Source: Zanthoxylum bungeanum
Taxonomy: Eukaryota > Streptophyta > Magnoliopsida > Sapindales > Rutaceae
Assembly: GCA_019454045.1 (NCBI GenBank)
Contig: SKCR01021370.1
Span: forward strand, 22,495-86,494
Reading direction: 5' to 3'
DNA length: 64,000 bases
Shown here: positions 1 through 9,055 of the stretch, one piece after another
Layout of the letters: every line of letters begins with the position of its first letter
Numbering within the stretch: the first letter of the stretch is position 1
Position numbers and translations under genes: made by a program
Notes under the pieces: generated by a model
What the model was told of the DNA's origin: nothing
The model's input: the letters and a program-made list of their open reading frames with translations, nothing else
Database searches by the model: none

Positions 1-170
1 TTACCCTCCCATATAGATTCTTGTAACATGTTATTAAAGGTGATTATATACGAAATCATATCATCATCTTCTTTCATCCGATACCTATCCAGATCCAGCA
101 ACATGTCTTTCAATTTTTCACTGTGGGCGGATGTCATAACTCTTTTTGCAGTTTTTTGTCTGATCGGCAT
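1..170 (-). CDS. Possible N-terminal gag fragment of element G (partial)
   Basis: An ATG on the minus strand at 170 opens a frame with no stop to the window edge (about 56 codons). It reads MPIRQKTAKR, then a helix-rich stretch with LKDMLLDLDRYRMKEDDD and ISYIITFNNM. The pattern of a short charged loop followed by an amphipathic helix ending in FN resembles the C-terminal part of the plant copia gag domain (UBN2/DUF4219 type), which comes just before the zinc knuckle. It is the first frame after the PBS and leader, where gag is expected. The match is by eye and short. If it is gag, much of the usual N-terminal domain is missing, so the element may be non-autonomous. Confidence 0.4.
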   Translation of the reverse strand, partial: MPIRQKTAKRVMTSAHSEKLKDMLLDLDRYRMKEDDDMISYIITFNNMLQESIWEG

Positions 171-1020
171 GATTTTTCTGCAATAAATAAAAAGAAAAAT
201 CAATATAATGAAACACAAAGTTACATTAACTAAAATAAACATCACAAAGACATTCATTTACATAAACTCAAAGTTTATATGATAAAACAAATTTATCATG
301 GCCGATTAATACAATATGCAAAAGGAATAGACATTTAATCATGACGGATCGGAATTACCAAAGCAAACCGATACAGACATGACCAACACGGGCCAATACA
401 GATGTCCACGCGCCTCTCACGCACCACAGGAGTGGCTCACGCGCCTCCATGCGCCACCACGCGCCGGCCACGGACTCCCACTCGCCCTCACGCGCCCTCA
501 CACACCGGCCAGCCTCGGGTAACTTTCACGCGCGGACGACATGTCATCCGTGAGATCTGTGTAAGTATGACATGTCGGTTCTATGTTAAAGACGCAGACG
601 ACTTGTCGTCTATCTTCTATCCGGATGACATGTCGGTTGAGCCCATTATTCGCGTACGACTTGTCGTACAATATTCAGACGACTTGTCGTCCTTTTTTCT
701 AAAGACCGGATGACATGTAGTACGGTTATTCTGGGAGTGTTTTTCTGGGTAAAAACAGATTCATCTAGCCAACTTCTAGGGTCCATATCCTTCTCAAATT
801 TAATCCAAATTAAGCAAATGATATGCCAAATTGAAGATCTCATGACCTAGTTTTCAAAACATATTTGAACATGCGATTATCAATTTTCTACAGAGAGTTA
901 TGACGGCCCAAAGTTGGAAGAAAATCATTTTTGAAAAACAAAAACCAGAAATATTTTCAACATTTTTCAATGCATGTTCATGCAATTTTTGTGTAATCCA
1001 ACTAGAATACATGCATTTAA
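171..1020 (-). other. Untranslated leader of element G
   Basis: There is no convincing coding in the 850 bp between PBS and gag. The stretch 380-545 is GC-rich (many cacgcgcc words), unlike the AT-rich surroundings. A cluster of short palindromes lies at 535-720. The 103-codon open frame at 402-713 on the other strand follows base composition and is not supported as a gene. Confidence 0.5.
535..720. repeat. Cluster of seven related palindromic motifs
   Basis: Seven copies of a GACGACtTGTCGTC / GGATGACaTGTCgg motif start near 535, 565, 597, 623, 654, 678 and 708. Those at 597-610, 654-669 and 678-691 are perfect palindromes of 14-16 bp, and the other four are half-degenerate. Spacing is 24-32 bp. 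They lie in the leader RNA of element G, so each could form a small hairpin or bind a dimeric protein. Confidence 0.7.
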
Positions 1021-1032
1021 GCTCTGATACCA
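1021..1032 (-). other. Primer-binding site of element G (initiator Met tRNA type)
   Basis: The minus strand reads TGGTATCAGAGC, the standard plant copia PBS complementary to the 3' end of initiator methionine tRNA. It sits one base inside the LTR and fixes the element's orientation. Confidence 0.85.
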
Positions 1033-1033
1033 A

Positions 1034-1688
1034 TGTTAGGAAACATAATCCCTAATATATTTACATGTTTGTCCTCTTAGGATCTAACCATACATGTATT
1101 ACTAGTCCTAGATTTATTTACATGCTAATTGAAATAAATCTATACTAACCACAACACAATTGCATACCTTTTAAGCTTGTAGAGACCTTTTAATCAAACT
1201 TAATTGATTGCTTAACTCAATAAGAAAATGGTCTTATTTATAGGAGGGAAATCAAGTCACTATTAGCTCACATGCATGGATTACTATTAATCCTTGATTA
1301 CTATTTAATCACATGCATTGATTACTATGTAATCACATATATTTGGATGCATAATGACTTTCTCTAACCCTTCCAAAAATGTTACCATCATGGGTGTACC
1401 ATTTGTTCCCCATTTAACATTTTACTAATTGTTATCACTTAACAACTCTTGTTGTTACTTAATTATTTGATTAACAACTCTTGTTGTTTACTTAGTAATG
1501 AAATCATTACTAATTGTTGTTATTTAACAACACCACATAATTAACTTAATAATTTCCAACATGAAATTATTACTAATTGTTGTTATTTAACAACACCAAA
1601 TAATTAACTTAATAATTTCCAAATGAAATTATTACTAATTGTTGTTATTTAACAACACCAAATAATTAACAACAATTAATTTCCAACA
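1034..1688 (-). repeat. 5' LTR of copia element G
   Basis: Read on the plus strand, the 655-bp block opens TGTTAGGAAA and closes TTTCCAACA, giving TG...CA ends with a near-perfect terminal inverted repeat. It lies one base from the PBS. A TATA-like box on the minus strand (TATAAATA, 1235-1242) fits a U3 of about 440 bp (1688 down to 1243) and a short R-U5. A 62-bp tandem repeat occupies the outer U3. Confidence 0.8.
1498..1680. repeat. 62-bp tandem repeat, three copies, in LTR of G
   Basis: Three consecutive units begin ATGAAATyATTACTAATTG at 1498, 1561 and 1623 and differ at only a few positions. They fall in the outer part of U3, where promoter-proximal repeats are common in LTR elements. 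The last unit is shortened and grades into the LTR terminus. Confidence 0.8.
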
Positions 1689-1693
1689 GTATA

Positions 1694-2400
1694 AATATAT
1701 GGATCTAACCTGTCAGAAGGTAAAAATGGCGACATACACTAAAGTGGATGAATTAAACCTCGAACACATTCAGGATAAGTCATTGGAGTGGTAAAAGACT
1801 CGCATCTCCTTGTATAGAGTCAATATTAAAATTATCATAATCTACATCAAACAGTACATTGTAACTTTCTGAGCTCGAGCTTCACAGTTGTGTTATATCA
1901 GTCAATAATGTCAAGTTGTCAATGAGGACATCATAAAATATCAATGGATTATTCTAGAATGATGACCACTCTTCCTAGATCGGACGCGTGGATGCCACAT
2001 TTACACGACCTTCCATCGGTACCATAGGAAATATCGTCATAAATATACATATGTACATGTATTGCACGTGCTCTTGAGTTCATAAATTTAATAAATTTTA
2101 CCATTTAATCATTATTAATTTCTACAGGTTCTGATGCAAGTAATTGTGTATCACAATGTAATCTAATATCGATCTTTACTGATATGAAATATTCATAATA
2201 ACTAATCCTTATAACTTCATACACACTCTTGCAGTACACTACAAGTATGTAAAAGATTATACTTCTACCATTTACATACTTTGCCACTGCTATTGGCTTT
2301 CTTCTCCCACGAACCACAAGTATATATTTTAATCGCAACAACTGAATTATCTATTATGTCTATGTAAACATTGCATTTTTATGCATATCGAGATGACGAG
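1694..2400. other. No identifiable feature
   Basis: AT-rich sequence flanking element G. No frame on either strand resembles a known family; the longest (2105-2341 minus, 78 codons) has no recognisable motif. It may be older decayed repeat DNA. Confidence 0.5.
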
Positions 2401-2404
2401 TCTC

Positions 2405-3325
2405 TTACGGGGACACTCTCTGAAAGTTGGAGAAATTACAAGGATGAATGTCAGAAAGGAAATAAATTCCAACAAATATAGCCAAAAAACCAACCTGACA
2501 TCACCTATGTTCGGCCTACATTCTATCTAAACCATAATATTCGGCTGGACATGATCTGAAAACCATACATCCTGCCGGACATAACATAACTGTCAGTGAA
2601 CGAGTATAATGTCAATTACTGAAGTTAAGGAACCTGATTACGCTCGACCAGACATATAATTCAAATCTTATATCCGGTCGAACATGTATGGAGCTGGCAA
2701 TAATTATGCATATCTTCAGTTACTGGAATCATGAGCTTGATTACGTCCAACCGGATATACATCCCAAATCCTAAATCCGATCGGACGTGGTTCGAGCTGC
2801 AAGTGACATAGTAGATTGGCAATCTATGAAGAAATGGGAGGGGATTATGTCCCCTCATTCCATTCCTAACCCCTCTCATTTTCTATATAAAAATATGGGT
2901 TGAAAACAATCTTGGAATGAGATTTTTTAAAGTGAAAAATGCTGATAACCATCACTTATTGGCACGTACCCTTGGTAATATGTTGCCTTCATTCGATATC
3001 CGATACTCACACTGGCTTTCATCTAGAAATGGTACGTCTTAATTTTGCCCATTTAGATATTCCTAAATATTTTCTAAGCCCATCCCAAAATAACCGTGAT
3101 TACTAAGGGTCTGATCTGTCATTTTCAGACAATGGCACGATCTCCATATTAGGCTTAGTCACTTTTGTAAATGGGCAGTCTTTATCTTTTAATGATGGAA
3201 CGAAACCAAAGTAGCCAAGTTTTACCTTTAGCATAGGAAAGAATGAACTTATGTACTCCCCGTTGGAAACGACAATGAACAAGATAGCAGAATAACTATA
3301 AAAACTAGACAACACCATTGCTAAC
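2405..3325 (+). promoter_or_regulatory. Putative degraded 5' LTR and leader of gypsy-like element F
   Basis: A TATA-like sequence (TTCTATATAAAAATAT, about 2880-2895) lies downstream of the repeats above and about 440 bp upstream of the gag start at 3326. This is the arrangement expected for U3, R-U5 and leader. I could not place the LTR ends. TTGGCACGTACCC near 2959 might be a mutated PBS but is not convincing. Confidence 0.3.
2617..2803. repeat. Diverged tandem repeat of about 85 bp, two copies
   Basis: Segment 2617-2700 and segment 2714-2803 share the order TTACTG, GATTACG, (c)aaccggata/gaccagacata, AAATCcTAtATCCG, tCGgAC/tCGaAC, then GAGCTGcaa. Further CCGGaCAT words occur at about 2515, 2545 and 2575, suggesting more degraded units. 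The position upstream of a TATA-like box and a gag relic suggests the U3 of a gypsy-type LTR. Confidence 0.55.
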
Positions 3326-4410
3326 ATGGAAGCAATCCACACAACGCCTCGAACGGTGGGGGCTAAAACTAGTGAAAGGAGACAAGATGGGTTTGAAAAT
3401 AGATTAGTGAAAGAGACTCTTGTGTTAGATGATGATGATATGGATGAATATGCCGCTAAGAAGTCGGCCTAATCCCAAACTGATGCTGAGCTCCAATGGT
3501 TGAAAGATAAAATGAAGACGGTTGCCCAGAAAATAAAAGACAAGTATAAAGACTTGTTGGACTATAATGTAATGGCATTTAAGGAAAAATTACCTTCGCA
3601 GTTCAAACTATCGAAAATGATAAAGTTCAATGGGAATAGAGATCCAAAGGTTCATCTCCATCAGTATATATCATTGATGAGTTTGACTGGACTGTCTCAA
3701 TGCTAAATGTAGAAATATTTGGGATGTCGCTGGAGGGAGCACAAGTAGTATGGTACCACAATTTAGACAAGAAAGTGAAGGAAGATTGGAGGGCGCTAGC
3801 TGAAGCGTTCCTAAATCAATATGTGACTGATATGGATATTGACCTTTCACTTCATGACTTGGAAAATACGAAGCAAAATCCTGAAGAAATTTTTAAAGAA
3901 TACGTTGACCGTTGGAGAAGCCAGCTGTTGAGGATGCAAATAAGGCCATCGAAAAATGACCATATCAAAATGATCATCAAAGAGACCAAGCCTTCAATCT
4001 ACAACAAGTTAAGGAGGATGACCTCCATGATCTCTGATTTCTGGCAGTTGAAAGAGACTCTCATGGACATAGAAGAGGAGGAAGCGGAGAACAAGCAGCT
4101 CTATAGCCAATGACTATATAGGAAGAATAATGGATGAAGATTATGAAACGAAGCAGTGGAAGTTAATATTGTCCAGAAACAACACTTCTCCAACTTGGGA
4201 AGGCTAATTTATTGGATAAGCTTGAGAAATAAGGACTATTGGGACCACTAGAGCCGAAGCTCATGCCAGATCTAATGCCAGCCAAGCTTAACCCAAACCT
4301 ATACGGCCATTTCCACCATTTCCCAGGGTATGAAATAGACAGATGTGTACAGTTCAAGCACAAGATCCAAAATATGATTGACGTCGACAATATTAATGAT
4401 CCTGAATAGT
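3326..4410 (+). pseudogene. Gypsy-type gag relic (element F)
   Basis: ATG 3326 opens a frame in phase with 3500-3706, interrupted by a TAA just before the SQTDAELQW motif. It continues with KDKMK and FKLSKMIKFNGNRDPKVHL, the start of the plant gypsy retrotransposon gag domain. A shift near 3700 passes to a second frame (3700-4113) with FGMSLEGAQVVWYHNL and EDWRALAEAFLNQY, then FKEYVDRWR. After a stop at 4111 a third piece (about 4250-4408) reads NPNLYGHFHHFPGYEIDRC and VQFKHKIQNMID, which resembles the gag C-terminal Cys/His region. That makes at least two stops and one frameshift. No protease, RT or integrase follows on this strand, so F is either truncated or a gag-only element. Identification as gag is firm; the lineage is not. 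Confidence 0.8.
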
Positions 4411-5450
4411 ACCACACCTAGGCATGATTTTCATATTTTCATCTTTTACATCATGTAATGACTCTCTCTTTTCTATGTTCAATGATGACATAAAGTTTAT
4501 TTTTCCAAATATTTTTCCATCTCCTGATAAAAAAATGAGCATGTCCAAATTTTGAAAGAAACCATGACTTTGAAACCACTAGTAGAATGCTATCCAAAAT
4601 TGCACACTAAAACTAAAACTTGGGATTTCAAAGCACTTATAAAGAGACTATGCTGGCAAAACTTGTAGGGATAGTCAAGACACTTGACACTCATTTGATT
4701 CTTTTCCGAAGCTAAGGATAAAATGACACTAGATTAAGAATATGACGTAAAAAATGAGAGAAAATAAAGAGAGAAAAATGATGAATCCCATAAAAAAACT
4801 ACTCCGCTGTTGAATTATTTAGTAACCAGGAGTATCGTGAACCCCACCAGTACTGCTGCGTCAAACGATGACTCAAATATGAAGTATGCAAAGAACCTTG
4901 AGTTGGTGGAATTGTCGAGTAACCAGGGGCTCGCATCAGAAATATACATTCTTTGCATCAAAAGATAATTTGATGACTTAAGGAAGTTTGAGATGAACCT
5001 TACATAAGATAAACATTTGTGAAATTCTAAAGTCCTGTTGATCCTTAACTAAGTGTTAGATTACCTTAGCAGAAGAAAAGATAAAATGAACTAAAGTGTA
5101 AACCAATCTGAGTAGCAAAAAATTCTTGGTAAGAGAACCACACACATGCAGAGAAACATTTGAAAGGTGAAACCTTTGTTGGATTTGAATTTTGAATTTG
5201 GACAATGCTTAAACTTTGAAAGAGATGGGATCTCGAGAAAACTTTTGAGAACATACAAAAAGTCATTACATGATAAAAAGAATTTGGAAAGCAAAGTCGA
5301 TGATTTGGGAATCCCGAGGGATAGTCTAGGCAAAAAATGAGACAAAGTCTTACGATACATCCAAAGAAAAGCATCGCTACTCATGCACCCTCACAAGCCA
5401 AAGAACTGGCATGCAGTTAGAGATAATTTGAAAACATACATACATACGCA
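4411..5450. other. Non-coding sequence downstream of gag F
   Basis: No pol-like frame is visible. Two short similar phrases, TAGTAACCAGGAGTATCG (about 4820) and CGAGTAACCAGGGGCTCGCA (about 4917), recall GTAACTGGGGGCAAC near 7655, beyond the solo LTR. 4411-5450 and 7476-7800 may therefore be one retrotransposon-derived segment split by the 5456 insertion. The minus-strand frames near 5066-5384 show no motif and are not supported. Confidence 0.4.
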
Positions 5451-5455
5451 CATGT

Positions 5456-7470
5456 TGTTGGACAAAATGACCCATAGCGTCACTATTTGCACAGATCATT
5501 GTGTTGCTGTAGCAAATTAACTATGTAATAAAGAAATTGCACTCTCATCATTTGTGATTAGATCACCATAGATATATAAATGAAGAGAGGTCCCTATGAT
5601 TAGTTCCTGGATTGAGATGATATGAGACAGTATCAGTCCACGAAGGATTAATCATTGAATATCCCTAGCCGAAGTATTATCGAGACTGGACATCGATAAT
5701 GCGGAATAGGCTAGTATTGCACTTGTGTGCGTTGTGAGGACACAACGGCATAGTTCTCATATATATAAGTGTTGGATACTTATGCAAGTGCGATAGGAGG
5801 TCGTGTTTCACCGATGGTACGGGAAACAGCTTCGCTCTGGATAGCCCCTCGGAATCCCATTGGTATTATGAATATGTGTCTATGGGAGGCCGAAATCAAG
5901 GTAGGTGTGTATAGTCTTAACCTGAGACTTACATCGCTAATGCTTACGACAATCGATATATTTTAGTTGAGGTCGTCTAGGACTGTAACTAGTTCTGTGT
6001 ACGCCAATGCCGGGTATATTGAGAATCGTAGTGTATTGGATGTGATGTCAAGACGGAAGTATCACTCCAGTCATAGTGGAGATGATGTCACGCAGGATAC
6101 GGTATTAGTGCTCTTAAGAGATGCGCATCCAATTGTGATATTATGACCAGGTCATGAATATCCGATTATAGAGACTAGTTACCAGATATCCGATATGTGT
6201 TTCGGACGGGGCAGACACTTATCCAGCCCCAGCCCTAGCACGTGATTATCCGATACTGGGCCGATATGCACATACATTAGTATACTACGCTTGATACAGA
6301 TCTTAATATTCTTTAATGAATATGTCCGGAGAATTAGGTAGACTTGGTGCTTTGCTAGGAGTCGACCTTGTCTCGTAAATCGGTAGAACGTAGTACTTGG
6401 TACGTACGTGATTCGGATACTCCGACGACCGTATTTACTGCCAGATTATCCGGGGATCTCATGGGTCGCTTCCCGATAATCCACCGATGACGCACAACTC
6501 GTACTCTTGAATAATCTGGGATTATAATAGAAGAGAGAGAAAATTAATCTAGGATTAATAACGGAGATATTTTATCCGGGATAAAATGTCGTCTAAAGAG
6601 AGAGAACGATTAATTTGGAATTAATCGATGAATTAATATATTCGATATATTAAACGAAATTAGATTTCGACGCGGAATTAAAATTAGATTTTAATTCGGG
6701 CAAACGAGTTAATTTAGAATTAATTCGTTAGCGACGTAAATAATAATTTCGCTAGGCGCAATTATTTATTTAAATTCGATTTAATTAACGTCGCGACGTA
6801 AGCTCGGTATTTCGGAAATATCGAACCCGATCGCGTGAGTGCACGTGGGCCCACTTTCATTTGGAAACGTGTGGGGCCCACATGACACATGTCATTCTAA
6901 TGCTTTGCATGTAGATTGTGTACATTGCACTCAATGTCATTGCATGGAGTTTGAGTGTTTGACACTCTAAGCCATTGCATGTTTTGTGTCATAATTTTAT
7001 TATTAATTTAATAAAATTATGGCATAAATATAAATTGATTTTTGGTAAATCATTTTTTGACAACAAACAATTCCATCTCTCTCAAACTCTCTCTTCTCCT
7101 CACGCCAAAACACATTCTGCTCACTGTTTTTGACTTGTTTTGGGCGTGACTTTAGGGGAGCAAGAGTGGTTTCTCATGGTGAGAAATCAAGTGCTAGCAC
7201 ACTTACAAGTCTTGCGAAGGTGGTAGGGAGGTTCAACCATGAGGCGGGACTCATCCGATGGAGTTTGGAGCTTCGTTTTGAGACCCGAAACTGCCAAGAC
7301 AGTGAGCATGGACTGCTGCAGTGGGCTTACAAAGGCAGTGCGTTTTTGGGCATGATTCATCTTCAAATCGACATAACCGATCAATGTAAGTATTCCGCTA
7401 TCTTCGTTGGTGTATTCACGCATGATTTCATGTCTTGATTTGATCTTGGGACCTTAGATTTTTACCAACA
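5456..7470 (+). mobile_element. Solo copia LTR with perfect 5-bp TSD
   Basis: The 2015-bp block begins TGTTGGACAAAATG and ends TTTTTACCAACA, with TG...CA ends and a TGTTGG/CCAACA inverted repeat. It is flanked on both sides by CATGT (5451-5455, 7471-7475). There is no PBS, PPT or coding inside, so it is a solo LTR left by LTR-LTR recombination. A TATA box (TATATAAA, 5573-5580) lies about 120 bp from the 5' end. The first 1.3 kb is clearly related to the U3 half of element D (56400 onward), while the last part differs. The 102-codon frame at 7130-7438 lies in U5 and is not supported as a gene. Confidence 0.9.
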
Positions 7471-7475
7471 CATGT

Positions 7476-7809
7476 ATACACGTATACACGCATACATACA
7501 AATATCATTTCTTTTGTAGAAAATTTGAACAAATGCTCAGTCAAAGTCAATAGTTGAATCCTTCAAGACACGGAGCAACCAAAGTGAGAAGGACAAGATA
7601 TGAGGGTGAAGCTTGCCTAAGAAAGAATACTGGGGATAAGTCCCGCCAGAATATAGTAACTGGGGGCAACTTCTGCTGACCAACGACAAAAGAAGCAGAC
7701 TTTGGAAAGTCTTGGGATCAAGAAAATGTTTGGAATAGAAGCATACTTTTGGATACCTTGAGGCAAAACAAAAAGAGGTCCTCAAATAATAGAGGAATTT
7801 TAGAAATGA
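7476..7809. other. No gene; continuation of flank of solo LTR
   Basis: Contains GTAACTGGGGGCAAC, echoing phrases on the other side of the solo LTR, and leads directly into the 17-bp repeat array. No supported coding. Confidence 0.4.
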
Positions 7810-7962
7810 TTTGGAACACTGATGGGTTTGGAACGCTAATGGATTTGGAATACCGATAGATTTGGAACACCGATTAGTTTGGAACACTGACGGATTTGGA
7901 ACACCGATAAGTTTAGAACATAAATGGATTTAGAATACTGATGGATTTGGAACACCAATGGG
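7810..7962. repeat. 17-bp minisatellite, nine units
   Basis: Nine contiguous units of consensus TTTGGAACACCGATrGr run from 7810, with substitutions but almost no length change. A partial tenth unit (tttgtaaatatgg) runs into the broken integrase of element A. Copies diverge by one to five bases, so the array is not newly expanded. It is an ordinary tandem repeat without unique spacers, so not CRISPR-like. Confidence 0.9.
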
Positions 7963-7974
7963 TTTGTAAATATG

Positions 7975-8400
7975 GCACTTTATCTGATATAATCAACAAT
8001 GGTACACTATGTAGCTGCATAATTTGCTCCACATACATTTTTTCTAGCCTCTCCGGTCTCCATGTAACATGAATTGGTAGAAAATTGGCAGATTTAGACA
8101 ATCGATCCACCATCACCCATATTGGATCATAACCCTTCTGTTTCATCGACAGTCCTACCAAAAAATCCATCGTAATTTTTTCCCATGGCCACTAAGGTAT
8201 ATGTAGAGGTTGGAGTAATTCAACTAGATGTTGATGTTCTATTTTAACCTGTTGACAAACTAAACATCGAGACATAAATTGTGAAATCTCTCTCTTCATT
8301 CCCCGCCACTAATATATCTTCTTCAGATTTTGATACATCTTGGTGCTCCCATGATGAATATTATACGGAGCATAGTGAGCCTCATCCAAGATCTCCTATT
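7975..8400 (-). pseudogene. Gypsy integrase fragment of A
   Basis: On the minus strand from about 8400: LDEAHYAPYNIHHGSTKMY, then GMKREISQFMSRCLVCQQVK (HHCC zinc finger, with its two Cys visible), stops, and frame 8170-7913 with MDFLVGLSMKQKGYDPIWVM and VDRLSKSANFLPIHVTW, the first catalytic Asp region of the core. It is disrupted at ISDK near 7975, before the second Asp, and replaced by the 17-bp repeats. Integrase normally inserts retrotransposon cDNA; this copy cannot. Confidence 0.85.
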
Positions 8401-8553
8401 TAAGCGCTCATGTATGTGGTACCACCATTCTGTCACCAAAAAGTAATACGCATCTTAACTCAGTCTAAATATAGTATTCTAATTCTTTGTAATCTTTGCT
8501 CTCCACTTTCCACATTGATCATCCAGTGTAGTAGTTGATTTCTCCTTCGGAGT

Positions 8554-8962
8554 TTAGAAGCTCCTCTCACAATCATCAGTCCATATAAACAATACCTTCT
8601 TTCTCATCAGCCGAGTCATCGGAGTAATAATAATAGAAAATCCCTGAATAAAGTGTCGGCAGTAGCCTACAAATCCCAGGAAACTCTGAATATCTATCAT
8701 TGTTCTCAGTCTCTCCCATTTCAGAACTGCTTCGACCTTTTGTGGATTTACATAAATACATTCTTCTGAGATAATGTGCCCCCAAAAATACCACTCTATC
8801 CAAGTAAAATTCGCATTTAGAGAACTTGACATAAATTTGCTCCATCCTCAAAGTCTCCAATACTAATAGAAGATGTTGCTCATGATCTACCCGAGAAGGT
8901 GAATACACAAAGATGTCATTAATATACACTACGACGAACTTATCCTGATACAGTATCACCAC
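8554..8962 (-). pseudogene. Gypsy reverse transcriptase fragment of A, active site changed
   Basis: Frame 8962-8576 begins with YQDKFVVVYINDIFVYSPSR, the RT active-site block; the usual IDD pair reads IND, so one catalytic Asp is replaced by Asn. It continues through EQHLLLVLETLR and KCEFYLDRVVFLG, then shifts frame. Frame 8832-8554 carries on with GHIISEECIYVNPQKVEAV, SFLGFVGYCRHFIQGFS and the connection-domain start FIWTDDCERSF. The RT N-terminus (fingers) is missing, joined directly to the gag tail at about 8960. RNase H is cut off soon after 8554. Confidence 0.85.
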
Positions 8963-9055
8963 TATCTTGTACCTCTTGCTATTTCATGGCAAAGACTCAT
9001 CCCCTATCAGCATTAGTTATAATATGTGCCTGAAGTGTCTGTCCTCTACCACCAT

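Larger units (their letters stand above)
1..1688 (-). mobile_element. Ty1/copia-like LTR retrotransposon G, 5' end only
   Basis: Seen: on the minus strand, an LTR (1034-1688) is followed by an initiator-Met-type primer-binding site (1021-1032), an 860-bp leader, and an open frame from 170 that runs off the left edge. Order and orientation fit the 5' end of a minus-strand copia element. Only one LTR is in the window, so the target-site duplication cannot be tested; the five bases outside the LTR are gtata (1689-1693). Family knowledge: the TGGTATCAGAGC PBS is the usual copia one. Inference: the rest of gag-pol and the 3' LTR lie left of position 1. Confidence 0.75.

Noticed and set aside
402..713. 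103-codon plus-strand frame in the leader of G
   Set aside because: Composed of GC-rich low-complexity sequence and palindromic motifs; opposite to the element's coding strand and without motif.
5066..5384. Overlapping minus-strand frames of about 100 codons
   Set aside because: Hydrophobic, Phe/Ser-rich translations typical of antisense AT-rich DNA; no motif and no conserved partner.
7810..7962. Regular short repeats resembling a CRISPR array
   Set aside because: Units are contiguous 17-mers without spacers, in a plant nuclear context.
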